64,000 bases of DNA, taken from NCBI GenBank assembly GCA_945643635.1, contig CALZFC010000305.1, positions 352,001 through 416,000 on the forward strand, given 5' to 3'. Position numbers and translations under genes: made by a program. Below, piece after piece: positions 62,885 through 64,000 of this stretch (positions within the stretch are counted from its first letter, which is position 1; each line of letters starts with the position of its first letter). This stretch comes from Allodiplogaster sudhausi. Lineage: Eukaryota > Nematoda > Chromadorea > Rhabditida > Diplogasteridae. The notes beneath the pieces are model-generated. The model was not told the DNA's origin and searched no databases. It was given only the letters and a program-made list of their open reading frames with translations.

Positions 62885-62990
62885 CTTTTTTGCCTCCTGG
62901 GTCATGGTCCTTGAGTCAAGGTACTTCTACCGGCGCGTGTACAAGTGCGCCATATGGCTTCTTGCAATTACAAGAACGCATTTACATTTC
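62885..62990. repeat. Dispersed island, related to 58,320-58,425
   Basis: Partner of the island at 58,320. The frame is open in one copy and shifted in the other. Confidence 0.5.
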
Positions 62991-63420
62991 TGTAATATTC
63001 GCGTATCCACATATGGATAATTTGTCTCGGTTACCGTACCAAGGTTGGCAGCTTCCCGTATAAATATTTTTTTCCTTTCAAAACACATACTGTAGAAAGT
63101 ATTAATGAAGTCTCTCCTTATATCACGCCGCACGATAAATGGTGTGACATGAGGAGACTTTGGCCGTGTGACTGTGTCTCGTGCATCTTAAATCAGCCGT
63201 TGCTGTAACCTGCCGTGCTATTAATCTAGCCAAAACTGGTGCCAGTTTCACAAAAAAGTTCATGAACATTTCAGCAAAAGTTGCTTTAGGTTCCGGAGTG
63301 AAAGTTGACACAAGTTTTCTCTCATTTTTTAACAAGCGAATTTCATGAACAGTTACTTTCATGTTTTCTTTCGTATGTATCTGCTATAAGTTGAATTGCC
63401 ATTTTTCATTTTTGAGAACC

Positions 63421-63764
63421 ATGAACAACTTATTGATGCCCATTCGGCATCGACAGCCGAATCTCCCCTATGTTCGTCAGCAGCCGATGCTTTTCTTCTC
63501 CCCCAATGATAGGCTTCTGCATCTCCGCTTCCGAATGAGACCTGCGCGAGTCAGAGAATTGGTACAAGAGCTTGTAACTGCTCTTAATCACTACAGTCTC
63601 GGCGACTGGGCCATCACGCCAACCAACCAGGCATGAGCAAGACATTTTTCTAGGGAATTCGCGAATCTGCTGGACAGAGGGAGAGAGAAAGAGAGCGAGA
63701 GAGAATGAGCGGAGAGAAAGTGGGAGGGAGAGAGAGAGAGAGAGAGGATAGAGATTGTGTGGAC

Positions 63765-63821
<57 letters not shown>

Positions 63822-64000
63822 TGAAGATTAACACTCTACAAGGTTCTTCTCATGTTGCGGACACTCTTCACCAATGCACCGCAGTCTGTAATAGCCGACT
63901 TATTTGACGACAGTATCCCATGCATTATCACGGGATGCATTTGCGTTCGCCTTCCGTCCGCTGTTTCCCTCTATCAGGTATTCGCTAAAGTCTCCGATCT
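63421..64000 (+). mobile_element. Possible PIF/Harbinger-like transposase, N-terminal part, cut by window end
   Basis: The plus frame from 63,421 includes NDRLLHLRFRMRPARVRELV and ends DWAITPTNQ. Beyond a (GA)n tract, a second frame reads VLLMLRTLFTNAPQSVIADL. The order (an F/Y-rich helix with RxxFxxL, a PxxQVLLALRxxA-type helix, then an xVxADLFxVS helix-turn-helix) resembles the N-terminus of Harbinger nucleases. The intervening 190 bases of GA repeat would be an intron or an expansion; no clean GT donor is seen. The catalytic part would lie outside the window. Confidence 0.4.

Larger units (their letters stand above)
54740..63360. other. Gene-poor stretch with simple repeats, no gene supported
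   Basis: Simple tracts at 55,230-55,320, 55,600-55,705, 56,675-56,715, 57,930-58,005, 58,125-58,320, 58,676-58,705, 61,262-61,300 and 62,765-62,880. The frame at 56,340-56,599 (minus) and the frame at 57,602-57,900 (plus) have no recognisable domain, and I do not call them genes. Confidence 0.6.

Noticed and set aside
1..64000. CRISPR array, rRNA or tRNA genes
   Set aside because: No regularly spaced direct repeats with unique spacers, and no cloverleaf or rRNA core sequence noticed by eye; a tRNAscan-SE run would settle the tRNA question.

Overview
This window is eukaryotic and very probably from a nematode. The genes are split into many short exons by GT-AG introns. Several proteins have architectures I know from nematodes: a VWA plus C-type lectin secreted protein, a DUF273-type glycosyltransferase-like protein, and PAN/TSP1 proteins with Thr-rich linkers. 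I cannot name the species. All host genes I can support lie on the minus strand. The coding features on the plus strand are pieces of mobile elements.

Region 1 (about 1-20,100): a tandem family of small secreted proteins. Each has a signal peptide, a PAN/apple-like cysteine module, a Thr-rich linker, one thrombospondin type 1 repeat and a short Cys-rich tail. Copies A (1671-2784) and B (3833-5039) look intact. Copies C (12429-13499) and D (18919-20066) are broken by frameshifts. The left window edge begins in what looks like the upstream flank of another copy. The array is interrupted by a 6.28 kb DNA transposon (6180-12458, TA target duplication, zinc-finger gene), by a 3.4 kb nested inverted-repeat element (13,701-17,143), and by a reverse transcriptase scrap with a small MITE next to it.

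Region 2 (about 20,100-27,000): CT-rich and minisatellite DNA, an ABHD17-type alpha/beta hydrolase gene (21952-24358), some unassigned exon-like pieces, and a dead non-LTR retrotransposon whose 5' end abuts a hAT-like MITE.

Region 3 (about 28,250-41,600): two large multi-exon genes. The first encodes a secreted VWA/C-type lectin protein. The second encodes a complete lysosomal alpha-mannosidase (GH38) with its active-site motifs. Both enter the secretory pathway.

Region 4 (about 42,000-64,000): a four-helix MARVEL membrane protein and a type II membrane DUF273-like glycosyltransferase, embedded in DNA unusually rich in (GA)n/(CT)n tracts. The right edge enters a possible PIF/Harbinger-like transposase gene.

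Taken together, the host genes have a secretory and membrane theme: lysosomal glycan trimming, Golgi glycosyl transfer, a lectin, and TSP1 extracellular proteins. I see no evidence that they form an operon. The most interesting item is the 6.28 kb TA-flanked element. Its only recognisable gene is a C2H2 zinc-finger protein with a conserved-looking C-terminal module and no transposase catalytic core that I can recognise.
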